Shown piece after piece: positions 45,906-56,482 of a stretch of DNA of 64,000 bases; the stretch's first letter is position 1, and each line of letters opens with the position of its first letter. Origin of the DNA: Trichaptum fuscoviolaceum (taxonomy: Eukaryota > Basidiomycota > Agaricomycetes > Hymenochaetales > Trichaptaceae); assembly GCA_910574455.1 (NCBI GenBank), contig CAJSYZ010000002.1:3063671-3127670 (forward strand), read 5' to 3'. Under the pieces are notes generated by a model, which was given only the letters and a program-made list of their open reading frames with translations, was not told where the DNA came from and ran no database searches. Both the position numbers and the translations under genes were made by a program.

Positions 45906-48612
45906 ATGCTCACCGTACCGGCTCCCACTCACGCGCAGGAGGAATGGCCCGACGCGGACTTTGATCTCCCGGAGGGCGATGTTATCCGACCCCCACCCGA
46001 CGCCGATTCTGACAAGGAGGATGAGGAGGATTGGGACATGAAAATGGATCTTGGAAAGACGGGAGGTGCGAAGGCTGCCTCAACAGCCAAGGCGACTGCA
46101 GGTTGGGGTGGCTCGATCTCTCGGCGCACGGGCATGAGCGCGATGGTCACCATACGTCCTCCTATCAGCACGACTGCCGAGCCTCTTTCACCGGACCTCG
46201 AAGACGATGATGAGGGTATTTCGACCATAAAGGTTTCAGCTCTACCCACAATTCGTAGGAAGACGCCGGAGATACGTGCGCCTATCGAGGAGGACATGGA
46301 GGTGGATTTGGTCTTGCCATCGGATCTTACTCAACTTTCACTACGACCCTTGGGATTGAACCACAAATTTTCGAAGGGGTCTCTGGAATGGGGTGACCGA
46401 GACCACACATCGTCCTCTGCCTCGTCAGATGCGTACTCCTCTCTTGGCTTTGGTGTTGCAGCTTCTCCGTCTACAAGTTCGACATCCGCGTCGTTACCCG
46501 GAACAGACGATGATTGCGACAATGAGGAAGACGGTGAACTGGACGGTCTGGTCATTCCCACCGGGCTGTTTGAAACAGAACAAGGTCGGAAACACTTGAC
46601 TAAGATCTTGGACATGAAGAAGAAAACACCAAAAGTGGAGGAGCAGGTCAAAGTGGCAACACCCGATCCCGAGGATGACTTCGAAATCGGATTGGTTATC
46701 AACGGCGACAATGACTTGAACCCTTTGAAACTAGCTCAGAATAAGCAAACGAAGAGACTTGGGACCCTATCAACTCGAAGTAACAGTGCTCCTGCCAGAC
46801 CCTCAGCGTTGAGACCACCATCTCGCTTAAAGATTGCTCGTCCTAAGACACCCGTGGGACAGTCCGGTTCATCCAGCCAGTCAAGCTCGCGCTCTTCTCT
46901 TTCTCCTCCAAACCGTCCGTCTATAAGCCGACGTACTCACACCTTTCAGGCTCTACCGTCCCAATCTTCTCAACCCTCTCAACCACCGTCTTCATTCCTC
47001 GCTCCTAAGCAAGGCGTTCGTAATCAGAAGTCACATTCTGCTCTTAAGTCCCCCTCGCCGCCGAATTCCGCGTCTCGGAAGCTCAGTAGAAAGGCTTCAC
47101 TCTCTTCTTTACTTGAAACTAGTAATGCACAGATTGTACCGCCACCTCCAGCGAGTTCTTCGAGGCAAACACAAGGATATTCCGCTGCGACCGCAGCTTC
47201 GAGGGCTCGTTTACACACAAATTCGACAAGTCGAATGCACTCAATGGATGTACAAGTACCGCCAACAAGGCCTTCGACACCTTCCTCCAATCCAGCGGCC
47301 TTACGGCTAACCCTTCCCACGTCCATGTCACGAATGAAATCGCGACCGTCCATTAACTCTATCTTCCCCGGCCCATCGACATCTGGCTCCTCGACCGGGT
47401 CTTCATATGCAACTCGTTCACCACCTCCTTCTGCTTTCAATCGTCCACCATCGCGGGCGAGCCCAACACTTGTAGGAACGACAAAGATTCTTAGGCGTAC
47501 AAAGCGCCGTGTTTTTGGCGATGGTACCGAACTGGATGAGATCGAAGATTTACCGACCGATCGAGATAAGGAAGCTCAGTTCAGGGTACAACCGAAAGGT
47601 ATACAAAATCGTGTGCCTGGCGGAAGTTACTCGAAGTTAGATAAAGACACCGGTCGGGGTACTATACGCGGAAGGAAAGATACTTCAGGTTTGATTTCAA
47701 TTATCTTTTGAAGTTTGTAGATCGCTGAGTGATCTTCAGATGCGTCATTACTTCCCGTTTCTGCTTTCAGCTCGCTTCGGCACAAGCAAAGTAGGGTGGA
47801 TGCCTTGTCGAAAGCAGAACCTTCTCATAAGAAGAAGCCATCCATTTCTGGGCATCAGCGACGGAAGCCGACGCTAATCCGAAATCTAGGCGGGACAGGC
47901 GCACCGAAAGGTTCGCAATCTCCCCTCAAGTTTTGTGATTCGCTGCTTACTGATAGTGATTGTAGTCGTGGGTGAGATGCGATGGAATCCGCAGACCTTA
48001 CGGTGGGAAGGCAACGATCATGTACTTCGTGACTTCGATGCTGCGATAGGCACATCGAGTCGCCCCGCTCTTATTACTCATTTAACCGGTTCATCAATCG
48101 GTTCGCCAGTAGGCAGTTTCGGCGCCGCTGCTCGTGTGGTTGGCAACATGGTCTTCGATCCTGTACGAATGTGCTGGATGTCAACCTTACCTCCAGACGA
48201 GGACGAGCCTGATGTTTTCGCTGATATGGCAGACGACGAAGAGGATGGCGATTGGGAGGGGAAAGGTGGCACCATCCGAGCAAATCAACCGCTGTCGCGC
48301 CTTAACACTACTAACTCATCCACCTCGGATGCGAGTACTCGGCTCTCTGATGCGTCTCGAATGCGAAGTCCAAGCCCGGTTGAAAGCACTCATATGCGAT
48401 CAAATTCTGAGTCGGGTAGCGAACGTGGCTCTCGTGCTTCGATTGTGTTTGATGTCGAAGACAACTTCGTTGACTTATGTCGTGATGCCGAGAGTCGACA
48501 TCGCGCAGAGATGAGAGGTTGGACACTGGGTCGTAATGACTCACCGTTCGACTTTGACTCCGACCACTCATTCCTATATGAAATACGTGCCCTTGCGACA
48601 CGGCAGTACTAA
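45906..48612 (+). CDS. BYR4: Byr4/Bfa1-like subunit of the two-component GAP for the SIN/MEN GTPase
   Basis: Exons 45906..47688, 47740..47910, 47966..48612; 866 aa. The N-terminus (EEWPDADFDLPEGDVIRPPP, then EDEEDWDMKMDLGKTGG) and the C-terminal block (RKPTLIRNLGGTGAPK, VGEMRWNPQTLRWEGND, VVGNMVFDPVRMCWMSTLPP, DEDEPDVFADM) are the conserved ends of Byr4/Bfa1. The middle is Ser/Pro-rich and disordered. Byr4/Bfa1 pairs with the TBC protein Cdc16/Bub2 at spindle pole bodies to hold the GTPase Spg1/Tem1 off, so that mitotic exit and septation wait for spindle alignment. The acceptor at 47739 was preferred to the one at about 47770, because only it keeps the frame into SLRHKQSRVDALSK. Confidence 0.9.
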
Positions 48613-49174
48613 TTCGCTTTCACATCTTGGATCTTCTCTCTTTAGTCCATCACTTGATTCGATCTTCAATTTTTCTCTATCACCTCTTGTTGTTTTGCAT
48701 GACCTATATTATTGACCACATGACACTCCTTTTATGTCGATTTTTGTTTCAGACTTTCTCTATTGTCTTTTTCTCTGAGGATATCACGTCTGTAGCATAA
48801 GAGCTGATACGCTCCTAATCCACACTCCTTCATTCTTATCCTAGTTTCTCTTTCGCCCTAACCTATTCCTGTATGGGTCCGTGGAGACAATCAATATGTC
48901 TTTATATGCAAATCTCTCATCTCTGGTGTTGGCAACAAAATTCAGAATCGGTGGTTGGCATGGCAGGACATCATAGCGAACATAATACTATTCAGGAATA
49001 AGATAAAGTCTATGATTCTACGACAACAAGGTTCCGAAGGTATTGCTCAAATGCGTAGACAAATAAACTTAGACGTTTATGGATACGTGACTATGAGGCG
49101 GTTACTTCTGACCCTTCACCCTGTCATTGAATTATGATTGAGAGTATATCTAACATAAATGAAAGGACATGGGC
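48613..49174. other. Convergent intergenic region
   Basis: 562 bp between the 3' ends of BYR4 and YHM2. T-rich on the plus strand just after BYR4, consistent with a 3' UTR. No gene seen. Confidence 0.6.
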
Positions 49175-50508
49175 TTACCAGATCTTAACATAGTCTGCGA
49201 AGGAAACCATGCAAATTGTCTGCCAAATACCTAAACCGATACGAGGAGTAACACCACGGTATAATCCCTTGATGCCATTCTCCTTATAAATGAATCCTAA
49301 CGTATTGAAAATCGTAAGCTTGGCGGGCCGGTTCTTCGACGCGTTTTTCGACATTGACTGCATCTCAACACGAACGACTTCAATAGGTTGATTCCAAGTA
49401 GCGAGAGCACCACCTATTGAGGAAGCCAAGATCTTATCAAGAGCACCGAGTTTGTCGTTTTCGCCCTTGCCGCGAAAGCTGCGGATAGACGACTCTGCAA
49501 GACGCGCGAAACCCATTCTAAAAGTAGAACAAGAGGTTGAGCGGAAGCGCGTTCGCATCTGAATTCCCAGCTGATATATGCTTACCGTGAACCCCAGTTC
49601 GTGCACTGACGGACAGCGACCGCATTAACGCCCTTGTTGATACCAGCGATACCCTCCCGACGGTAGATGTCCATGAAGACTGCCCAAGTCGAAGGGGGCT
49701 TGATGCCCGTCGCAGCTTGCTTATGACGCGTGATTTCTGCGGTCTTCATGCAAGTGCAGAAACCTGAAAACTTCAGTCAGTCGCTTACTTTAAAATATTT
49801 CTAGGTACTCACCCATAGTCGCATACGCCTGTGCAATTCCGCCTCCCATACCGCCAAGGAGACCAGCAGCGGCAGGGTTAACTCCGAAGTTGACCGAAGC
49901 AGACTCAATTTCAGACGCGGTAAAAAGAAGTACAGCTCCTTTCGTAGAAGCCTCAATCCACGCCTTCAAGCAAGATTTGTAGTAAGTAATAGTGCGACTA
50001 GAGAAAGGTGGAAAAGGTACATACCCAAGGAATGAGACCCTGATAGAACCCAGCAACACCCCCTCGACTCCATACCGTCCGGAGAGCTTGCAGCATAGTC
50101 TCATTACGGTTGGCTGCCATCTGCGTCTTGATGACTTCTAAGGGCTGCCCTAGCGTGGTGACCTTTCGCATTGCCATGAATTAGATCTCATGCGGAGTTA
50201 CGATGGTTTTCACCAGTATCTTACCTCCTGCGAAACATAGCTTGTCAGAATTCATGGCAAAATGTCGTCTGGCTACAGAGATGTACTTACGAACTGAGAT
50301 ATAGGGAAGACGAGTTGCATAAATAGTTAGCATTTCTCATCGGACTTCCTGCCAAACTTCTCAATGAATTACCATGTTCATGATACCACCTGATGAATGG
50401 GGAATTAAAATCTCGTGCGTCGAGCAGATCGAACTGTAAGGACATACCGACGGCGATGTTAGACCAGTTAACGCCTTTCTGGCCGGGTTCTCTTGCCACA
50501 GGTGCCAT
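49175..50508 (-). CDS. YHM2: Yhm2-like mitochondrial citrate/oxoglutarate carrier
   Basis: Exons 50508..50448, 50389..50373, 50293..50291, 50227..50225, 50162..50025, 49963..49813, 49763..49586, 49517..49175; 297 aa. It starts [20 protein letters not shown], continues through GGIMNMFEVTTLGQP and [17 protein letters not shown], and ends [19 protein letters not shown]. The three carrier repeats are recognisable. The replacement of the usual PxD by [14 protein letters not shown] motifs is characteristic of Yhm2, an inner-membrane citrate/oxoglutarate exchanger that also associates with mitochondrial DNA in yeast. The conserved NMFEVTTLGQP requires two successive 3-nt exons coding F and E. They are bounded by CTCAG/GTAAGT and CGCAG/GTAAGA, with introns of 63-79 nt on all sides. 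Confidence 0.93.
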
Positions 50509-51447
50509 TTTTCTACAAAGGAGAAGAGGAGACGAAAAGGAGGAAGAGGGAAGCAAATGGGGAGAGGACAAGAAGGTGGATTGAGATCGGAATACAGACG
50601 CAGTGCTTTCTACTCGTCCCTCCCCAAGTGTCCCACGATAGTCTATAGGACGATCTTATTTTTCTACTCGTTTGATTGGCGGAATTCAACTCAATTAAAC
50701 TCGTCTTACAATGTCTCCTTCCTGACCGCAATATTACACTGTTTTTATAATTCTCCTAAATTTCTGTCGTATTTTCTGTCATTTTCTCCAGAGTTTGTCG
50801 ACACAGGACAAGATGATTTCACGTGAAATAGGAAAGACGCGTCGCGGTTTTATCTTTTGCACGTTGGAGCACACGACCGTGTTTTCTTTGATTAGCCCGG
50901 AGATATTTTAATGCGATTATCTGTAGTGTACGGATAGATGGCCCATACGGCTCTCTAAATGTTGGGCGTAAGAAGCAGATGAAGCGCACGAAGGAATAAA
51001 TATGAACAGCTGGAACGATAAGACGATGACACACCACAATATTCTAGATCTGAGTCGTTCATGGAAAGAGATCAGCGCAGAGCATATATTGAAAGAATTA
51101 AGGACTGCGCATTAAACAAAAAATACGTTAACTTGATCCAGAAGCCACAATACGAGAAATCTGGACGAACTACATGTGTGTGTTAGCGGTCAGAGACTGA
51201 AGGGTATGACGTACACAGATACGCGAAAGACTAGCGGAGGAGGATGGAATATGAAGGTATAAGTTGGCATGCATGTAATCTTGGTTTCCGAAATTGAAAT
51301 GAAGAACATGAGAAAGCAACGAGGATAGGAGTGAGTGATTAGGGCCATAATGACAGATCGTGAAAGGCGTCCGGCGTCCGGCCTGCAATCGGCTGTATCA
51401 GCAATGCGGCATTGACGAGGACAATTAGTAGCTTCGCTTCGTTTCGT
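50509..51447. other. Intergenic, YHM2 promoter and 3' flank of coiled-coil gene
   Basis: 939 bp between two minus-strand genes. It is AT-rich with short frames only. The right part (about 51000-51447) is presumably the 3' UTR and terminator of the coiled-coil gene. Confidence 0.5.
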
Positions 51448-54400
51448 TCAGGCGGCAGCCTTGAGCTTCTCCAGCTGTTCGGAGAGTTGCGCGATATCTT
51501 CCTTCAACCTGAATGAAAGTTAAAGTTAGGATGAGAATTCGGACGTCACACTTGTAAAGTAGGAGGAAGTTAAGGGGGTGTAAAAGTTTGAATCCACATG
51601 AGGAGAACATGAATTGTTTGGTCGAATAGTAACAAGTTATACATAAGGTCACGGAGCCAAAAGAGAGGAATAATTTAGATAAAATATTACAAAAAAAGGA
51701 GAACAGAAATCATGAAAAAATGCCGTTAAGCTAAACTACGAAAGCACGCGGAAGAAGAGTAGCGAAATACGGGAAAGGGATTTTTGAAGCGGAAAGTAGG
51801 GACGCGAGTGTTTGCAAATACTTTCAAGAACTTCACGTACCGAGTAATCGTATCATCCTTCTCTTCAACTTCGGACTCCAGATATTGGACCTCCATCGAC
51901 TTCCTCCCTACTTCGTTCTGAAGCTCATCAGTCTTAGATGAGACGGTCTCCAGTTCTTCTCGAAGATTCTTTACCGCCCTTTCATGCTCCGCCTCTACGT
52001 CGTTCAACTTTAGGTTATGTGCCTCATGAAGCTTTTGCAAGTCCTCCTTTGATACGCCCGTAGAGTCGGATGAGGAAATGCCATTGCTCTTAGGCGCGGC
52101 TGTTCCGGTCTCAGAAGCAGCTACCTTAGCCTGGAGAGTTGCCAGCTCGCCTTCAAGGTCTGAAACACGGGAAGCCAACGCGGATTTCTCCTCGTTGAGG
52201 ACGGTCTTCTCATACTCATGTTCAGCACGAAGCTTTGTAACCTCTTCCGCACGAGCCTTCGCGGCAAGCTCGAGTTCCTTGCCGTGATTTGACGACATCT
52301 CAGACATTGATCCCTTCTGCGCTTCAAGAACTTGTTTGAACATGTTCACATCGTCCTGTGCCGCAGCAAGCTCGCCTGCTAGGCGCTGCACCTCCGATGC
52401 ATGCTCAGAAGCGGAAGACTCCGAAAGAACGGCGGCCGTCTTTTCGGCGGCTTCCAGTTGCCTCTTCAAAACGTCGATGTCAGCGGCAGATGCTGCCAAT
52501 GCAGACTTCGCTTTAGCGAGATCATCCTGGGTGGCCTTGAGTTCAAGCGACTGGTTGTTGATCGTCTTCTCCAGAGCCTTGAGCTTTGACTCCAGTTCCG
52601 ACGCGTGCTCGGCCTTGAGCTCTTCAATGAACGACTTGTGGGCGGCGTTCAGCTGCTCAATCATATCCTTAGATTGATTCCGCAGTGCATGCAGGTCTTT
52701 GCCGTGTTCGTCGCCTGCTTCCGCCTTTGAAATAAATTAGATAAAGTTAAATGCATAGATGAAAAAATGCATGCCTTTGCGCGCTCAAAGGCCTCATCCA
52801 ACAGTTTCTGGTGTTCGGCCTTTACTGCTTCCACCTTAGCAGCATATTGAGCTTCTTGTCCCTGATTCACGAATATAAGTACTGTGCTGAACGTGCTTCA
52901 GGAAAACATCTCTTACGGCGAGTTCTTCCGAGAGACGCTTGATCTCAGCAGATAGCTCATCCGCCTTCTCTGCGTGGAGATTCTCGGTCTCCTGAAGTTT
53001 AGCAGAGTGCGCCTCTTCTGCGGCTTTCGCGTCTGCTAGGGCTTGTTCATGGCGAGCTCCCGCAGCGACGAGGTCGTCCTCAAGTTCCTTTAGTTTCGCT
53101 GCAAGCTTTTCTTGCTCATCGTTGGCTGCCTTGAGAGCCTCTTCGTGCCGATGGTGAACCTCCTTCAACGTGAGTTCATGCCCTTCGTCCTTCTTCTTGG
53201 CCTCAATGAGTGTTTGCTCAGAAGCAGCAACAGCGCGAGCAATTTGCTCTTCAAGCTCCTTGGTGCGCGCTAAAGCCTGAGCCTGCTCGTCCTCAGCCTT
53301 TTCCGCCGTCTCCTTGAGCTCGAGAATCTCGACCTCAAGCTCGGAAAGCTTATTCGCGGTTTCCTCCTTCTCGGCCTTCAGCGCCGCAACTTGCTCCTCG
53401 AGGTCCGTAGCACGAGAGGCAGCCTCCTCAAGTTCCTTGATCTTCTCGGTAGCCTCCTCCAGAGCAGCAGCGTGTGCGGCATTGAGTGCATCGAGTTCGC
53501 CCTTGATGACTTCGAAGTCGGCCTTGGCTTTGAGCAGGGTTTCGTGCTCCACAGCAGCTGCCTCCGTGGACGTCTTCAGACCTTCAAGTTCCTGCTTAAC
53601 GACAGTGTTCTCTGAAGCAAGAGCCTGAATATTGCTTTCTAGAGATTGGACCTGCTCCGCTTTGGACGCGGCCTCCGCTTGAGCCTCAGATAACTAAAGA
53701 TTCAATATCAGTAAAGGCCAAAGGTATGATACAAAGAACCGTAACGTACTTTGGCCTGCACGTCCTCGAGGCCAGACGTGAGATCCTCTAACTGAGAACG
53801 GAGCTCATCCACCGCTGCCTTCTGGGCATGCAACTCATCTTCAGCACTTTCTTTCGCCTTCTGTAGCTCATCCAAGGCGCTCTTCTTCGACTCAATGTCA
53901 GCAACGCTAGCGTCCAAGCGAGACTGGGTGTCTTTCAACTGTTCCTTAAGCGATGCAACACGACCCTCTTGCTCTTTCAAAGCAGAGTCGGCAGCGGTGA
54001 GCTTGGAAAATGTTCAATGACCCGAGTATGAGATGAAAATGAGGTAAACTAACCTTCTTCTGAAGCTCGTCGCTGGCGGATGTGTCTTCCTTGATATCCC
54101 TAAGCGAGGAGATAGAAGCGTTCCCAGCGGTGCGCCTTGTCGCGATCGGAGGTTTTGCAGTAGTCGGTGGGGTAGGCTTCGGTCCCAATGAAGCACGGCG
54201 AGTAGGAGCCGGTAGTCCATCAGAAACTGATGCCCGAGGTCGCGCAGTTGTCGACGTGGTGGACCTCGCGGTACCTGTTGACCCAGCGGGAGAGATAACA
54301 GCCCTTTTAGCCGCGTCGGGAGTTGGTACTCTCCTCGTTGAAGTCGAACTTGATAAGGTCGGCTTCGGGGGAAGCGATGGCCTGCGACTAACAGAAGGAT

Positions 54401-55146
54401 TTGCTGCCGGCACGGCGGGGGCGTTCGCAGAAGGTCTCGTAGATGCCATTGGTGGTTTACTGGCCGTGGTCGTGGACTTAGTTGCCGGTACTTTGGCAGA
54501 CGTCGTGGGTTTAGCAGTTGCGGGAGCTGCGCTAGTTGTCTTCCTGAGAGCACCAGGCGCAGAGGGTTTCGAGGTTGTCGTAGTAGTGCTTGTCGCCTTA
54601 GATATTGCCGGAGGAGAAGGCTTCACAGATCCTGATCCAAAAGTACCTGAGTTGATGATCTTGACAATTTCGAGGAGATGCGTTAATAATTGGGTGAATA
54701 GCGTGATAGTGAACACACGAACAACACACCTTTTTAACGATAGGAGCAGAAGTTGACGTGGACTTACCAGTCTTGCTTATTGGTGCTGCCTTGCTCGTTG
54801 CAGTGGGCTTCGTGGCTGTCTTCGTAGTATCACTTGTTGGTTTCTTGGCCACGCCGTTCGCCGGCGTTTCCTTCGCGTCTTTCGACACGCCTGGCACGCC
54901 TGCATCAACAGTAGCTCCAGTTTCATTAGCATCGCCTTCGACAGGGGCATCCTCTATGTCGGGGACCTCCTGGCCTTCCTCTTCATGGGTGCCATTGTTC
55001 GTATCCGAACGCACTGGCTCGTTGCTGCCTTCAGCTTGCAGTTCGGTCACTTCTGCCGCTTCTGTGCTAAGATCTGCAACTCCCAGCTGGTCTTCCCCGA
55101 CATCCTCAACCTTGGGGACAACGACAGGCTGTTCGACGTCGGACAT
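51448..55146 (-). CDS. Large coiled-coil protein of unknown function
   Basis: Exons 55146..54730, 54659..54054, 54001..53750, 53693..52917, 52861..52775, 52724..51841, 51508..51448; 1027 aa. The first 140 residues are acidic. The next 200 are Thr/Ser/Pro/Lys-rich and basic, like a microtubule- or actin-binding linker. Everything from about residue 340 to the end is a nearly continuous coiled coil rich in Ala/Glu/Lys/Leu (for example LEEQVAALKAEKEETANKLS). No CAP-Gly, kinesin or GRIP domain is visible, so only a scaffold or tether role can be suggested. Intron 52774..52725 has GC-AG ends (GCATGC). The last intron (51840..51509) is 332 nt, far above the local norm, and leads to a 61-nt final exon coding heptads (LKEDIAQLSEQLEKLKAAA). 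Confidence 0.8.
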
Positions 55147-55351
55147 AGATGCAAAAGGGTGGTTCGCCTCAGATGAGGCCCGCAATGTTGAGCGGTGTCA
55201 CAAGAAGAGTCGGACGAGAAAACGCGTGTCCTTCCTGAATAGTCTACGCGATTTGCGTCCACGCCGGACTCAAAAATACATCGGGACATCCCGAGCGCCT
55301 TTGCTACTTACCTCAACCACCTGCACCTTTCTCGACGTCGAGCGTGCCCTT
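55147..55351. promoter_or_regulatory. Short divergent promoter, coiled-coil gene / UreD
   Basis: Only 205 bp separate the two head-to-head start codons (55146 minus and 55352 plus), so core promoters must be close or overlap. No motif recognised. Confidence 0.45.
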
Positions 55352-56323
55352 ATGGCCGACGTCCACGAGCAGGACAATGACGCAGGGAATGGTCGCATCG
55401 AACTCACATTAAACGGTCGCGAAGCTGTGTTCTCAAATCTCTCCTATCGCTACCCGCTAAAGCTCCTTTCGCCAAGGATATATGAACCCACCGTTGCTAT
55501 CGCATATGTCTTGTCGTATGGTGGTGGACTCGTGGGCGGAGACCGCATTCATCTGGCGATAAAGATCCATTCAGACGCGACTTTGATGCTTCTTACGCAA
55601 GTCAGTATACGTCTAAGCCCTCCAGTTTGTCCGAAGATCTCATTGTATGCGCACGTTCAGGGTTCCACAAAAGTCTTCAAACAGCGGCCTGGCCAGCGCC
55701 TTGCGAGAGTCCGAGCTGTACCCCAAGACATATACGGATCACATACTACACAACGAATGAGTGTCGATATCGATAAGGGTGGTCTACTCCTTCTACTTCC
55801 TGATCCTGTCACATGTTTCTCTGGCGCCGCCTACAATCAATTCCAGTCGTTCAATCTGTCCGAAGGGGCTTCAGTCGTTGTCCTTGACTGGTTTACTTCT
55901 GGTCGAATGTCTCGTGGAGAAGAATGGCAGTTCTCTCGGTACTACAGCGTGAACGAGGTCTGGCTCAATACTCGACGAATAGTGCGAGATGCACTAGCGC
56001 TTCACGAAGAGGACACGGACATTCCCCATAGACGAGCTTTGAGAGATCGCATGGGTGGTTATCACTGCTATGCGATGTTGATTATCTCTGGAGATAAAGT
56101 GAAGAGCCTACTGGATCGTTTCACTGGTTTGTATCGGCGTATATCTGTATATCAACAGAACAATCCAGACTTTCTCATATGGTCACTCAGCATGATAGAC
56201 TCAGGTTGTGTTGTTCGGGTAGCGGGAAAAGAGACAGAGCTAGTGAAGAACTGGCTTCGAGAGCAACTTGGAGGATTAGAAGATATTGTAGGCTCTGATG
56301 TATACAGCAAAGCATTTGTGTAA
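55352..56323 (+). CDS. Urease accessory protein UreD
   Basis: Exons 55352..55600 and 55661..56323; 303 aa. UreD landmarks are YRYPLKLLSPRIYE, AYVLSYGGGLVGGDRIHLAI, DATLMLLTQGSTKVFKQRPG, QRMSVDIDKGGLLLLLPDPV, TCFSGAAYNQFQSFNLSEGA and LDWFTSGRMSRGEEWQF. UreD bridges the urease apoenzyme and the UreF-UreG complex to deliver Ni(II) to the urease active site. The intron was placed where GTCAGT...TTCAG removes 60 nt, because the family reads LTQ directly into G-STKVF. The 60 nt contain no stop, so an unspliced message would insert 20 residues. The true start could be any ATG after 55146; 55352 is the first in frame close to the conserved part. Confidence 0.9.
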   Translation: MADVHEQDNDAGNGRIELTLNGREAVFSNLSYRYPLKLLSPRIYEPTVAIAYVLSYGGGLVGGDRIHLAIKIHSDATLMLLTQVSIRLSPPVCPKISLYAHVQGSTKVFKQRPGQRLARVRAVPQDIYGSHTTQRMSVDIDKGGLLLLLPDPVTCFSGAAYNQFQSFNLSEGASVVVLDWFTSGRMSRGEEWQFSRYYSVNEVWLNTRRIVRDALALHEEDTDIPHRRALRDRMGGYHCYAMLIISGDKVKSLLDRFTGLYRRISVYQQNNPDFLIWSLSMIDSGCVVRVAGKETELVKNWLREQLGGLEDIVGSDVYSKAFV

Positions 56324-56482
56324 ACCTATTATTTCGGCCTTGAAAAATAGGCGTCGATCTTTGGCCACGCGAGTCCGGCACCTAAACCGTGACACTGAGG
56401 CGTGTTCGATGACGCGCGTTGCAGCCGAGCACAAATTAGACACGTCCAGCGTTGCCTCCGCACTTTTACCCAGCTTGTGTCA

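Noticed and set aside
54758..56323. A single plus-strand open frame of about 520 codons covering UreD and the region upstream
   Set aside because: Its first part is antisense to the first exon of the coiled-coil gene and has no UreD features; the true UreD starts near 55352. The frame stays open partly because the 60-nt UreD intron has no stop.
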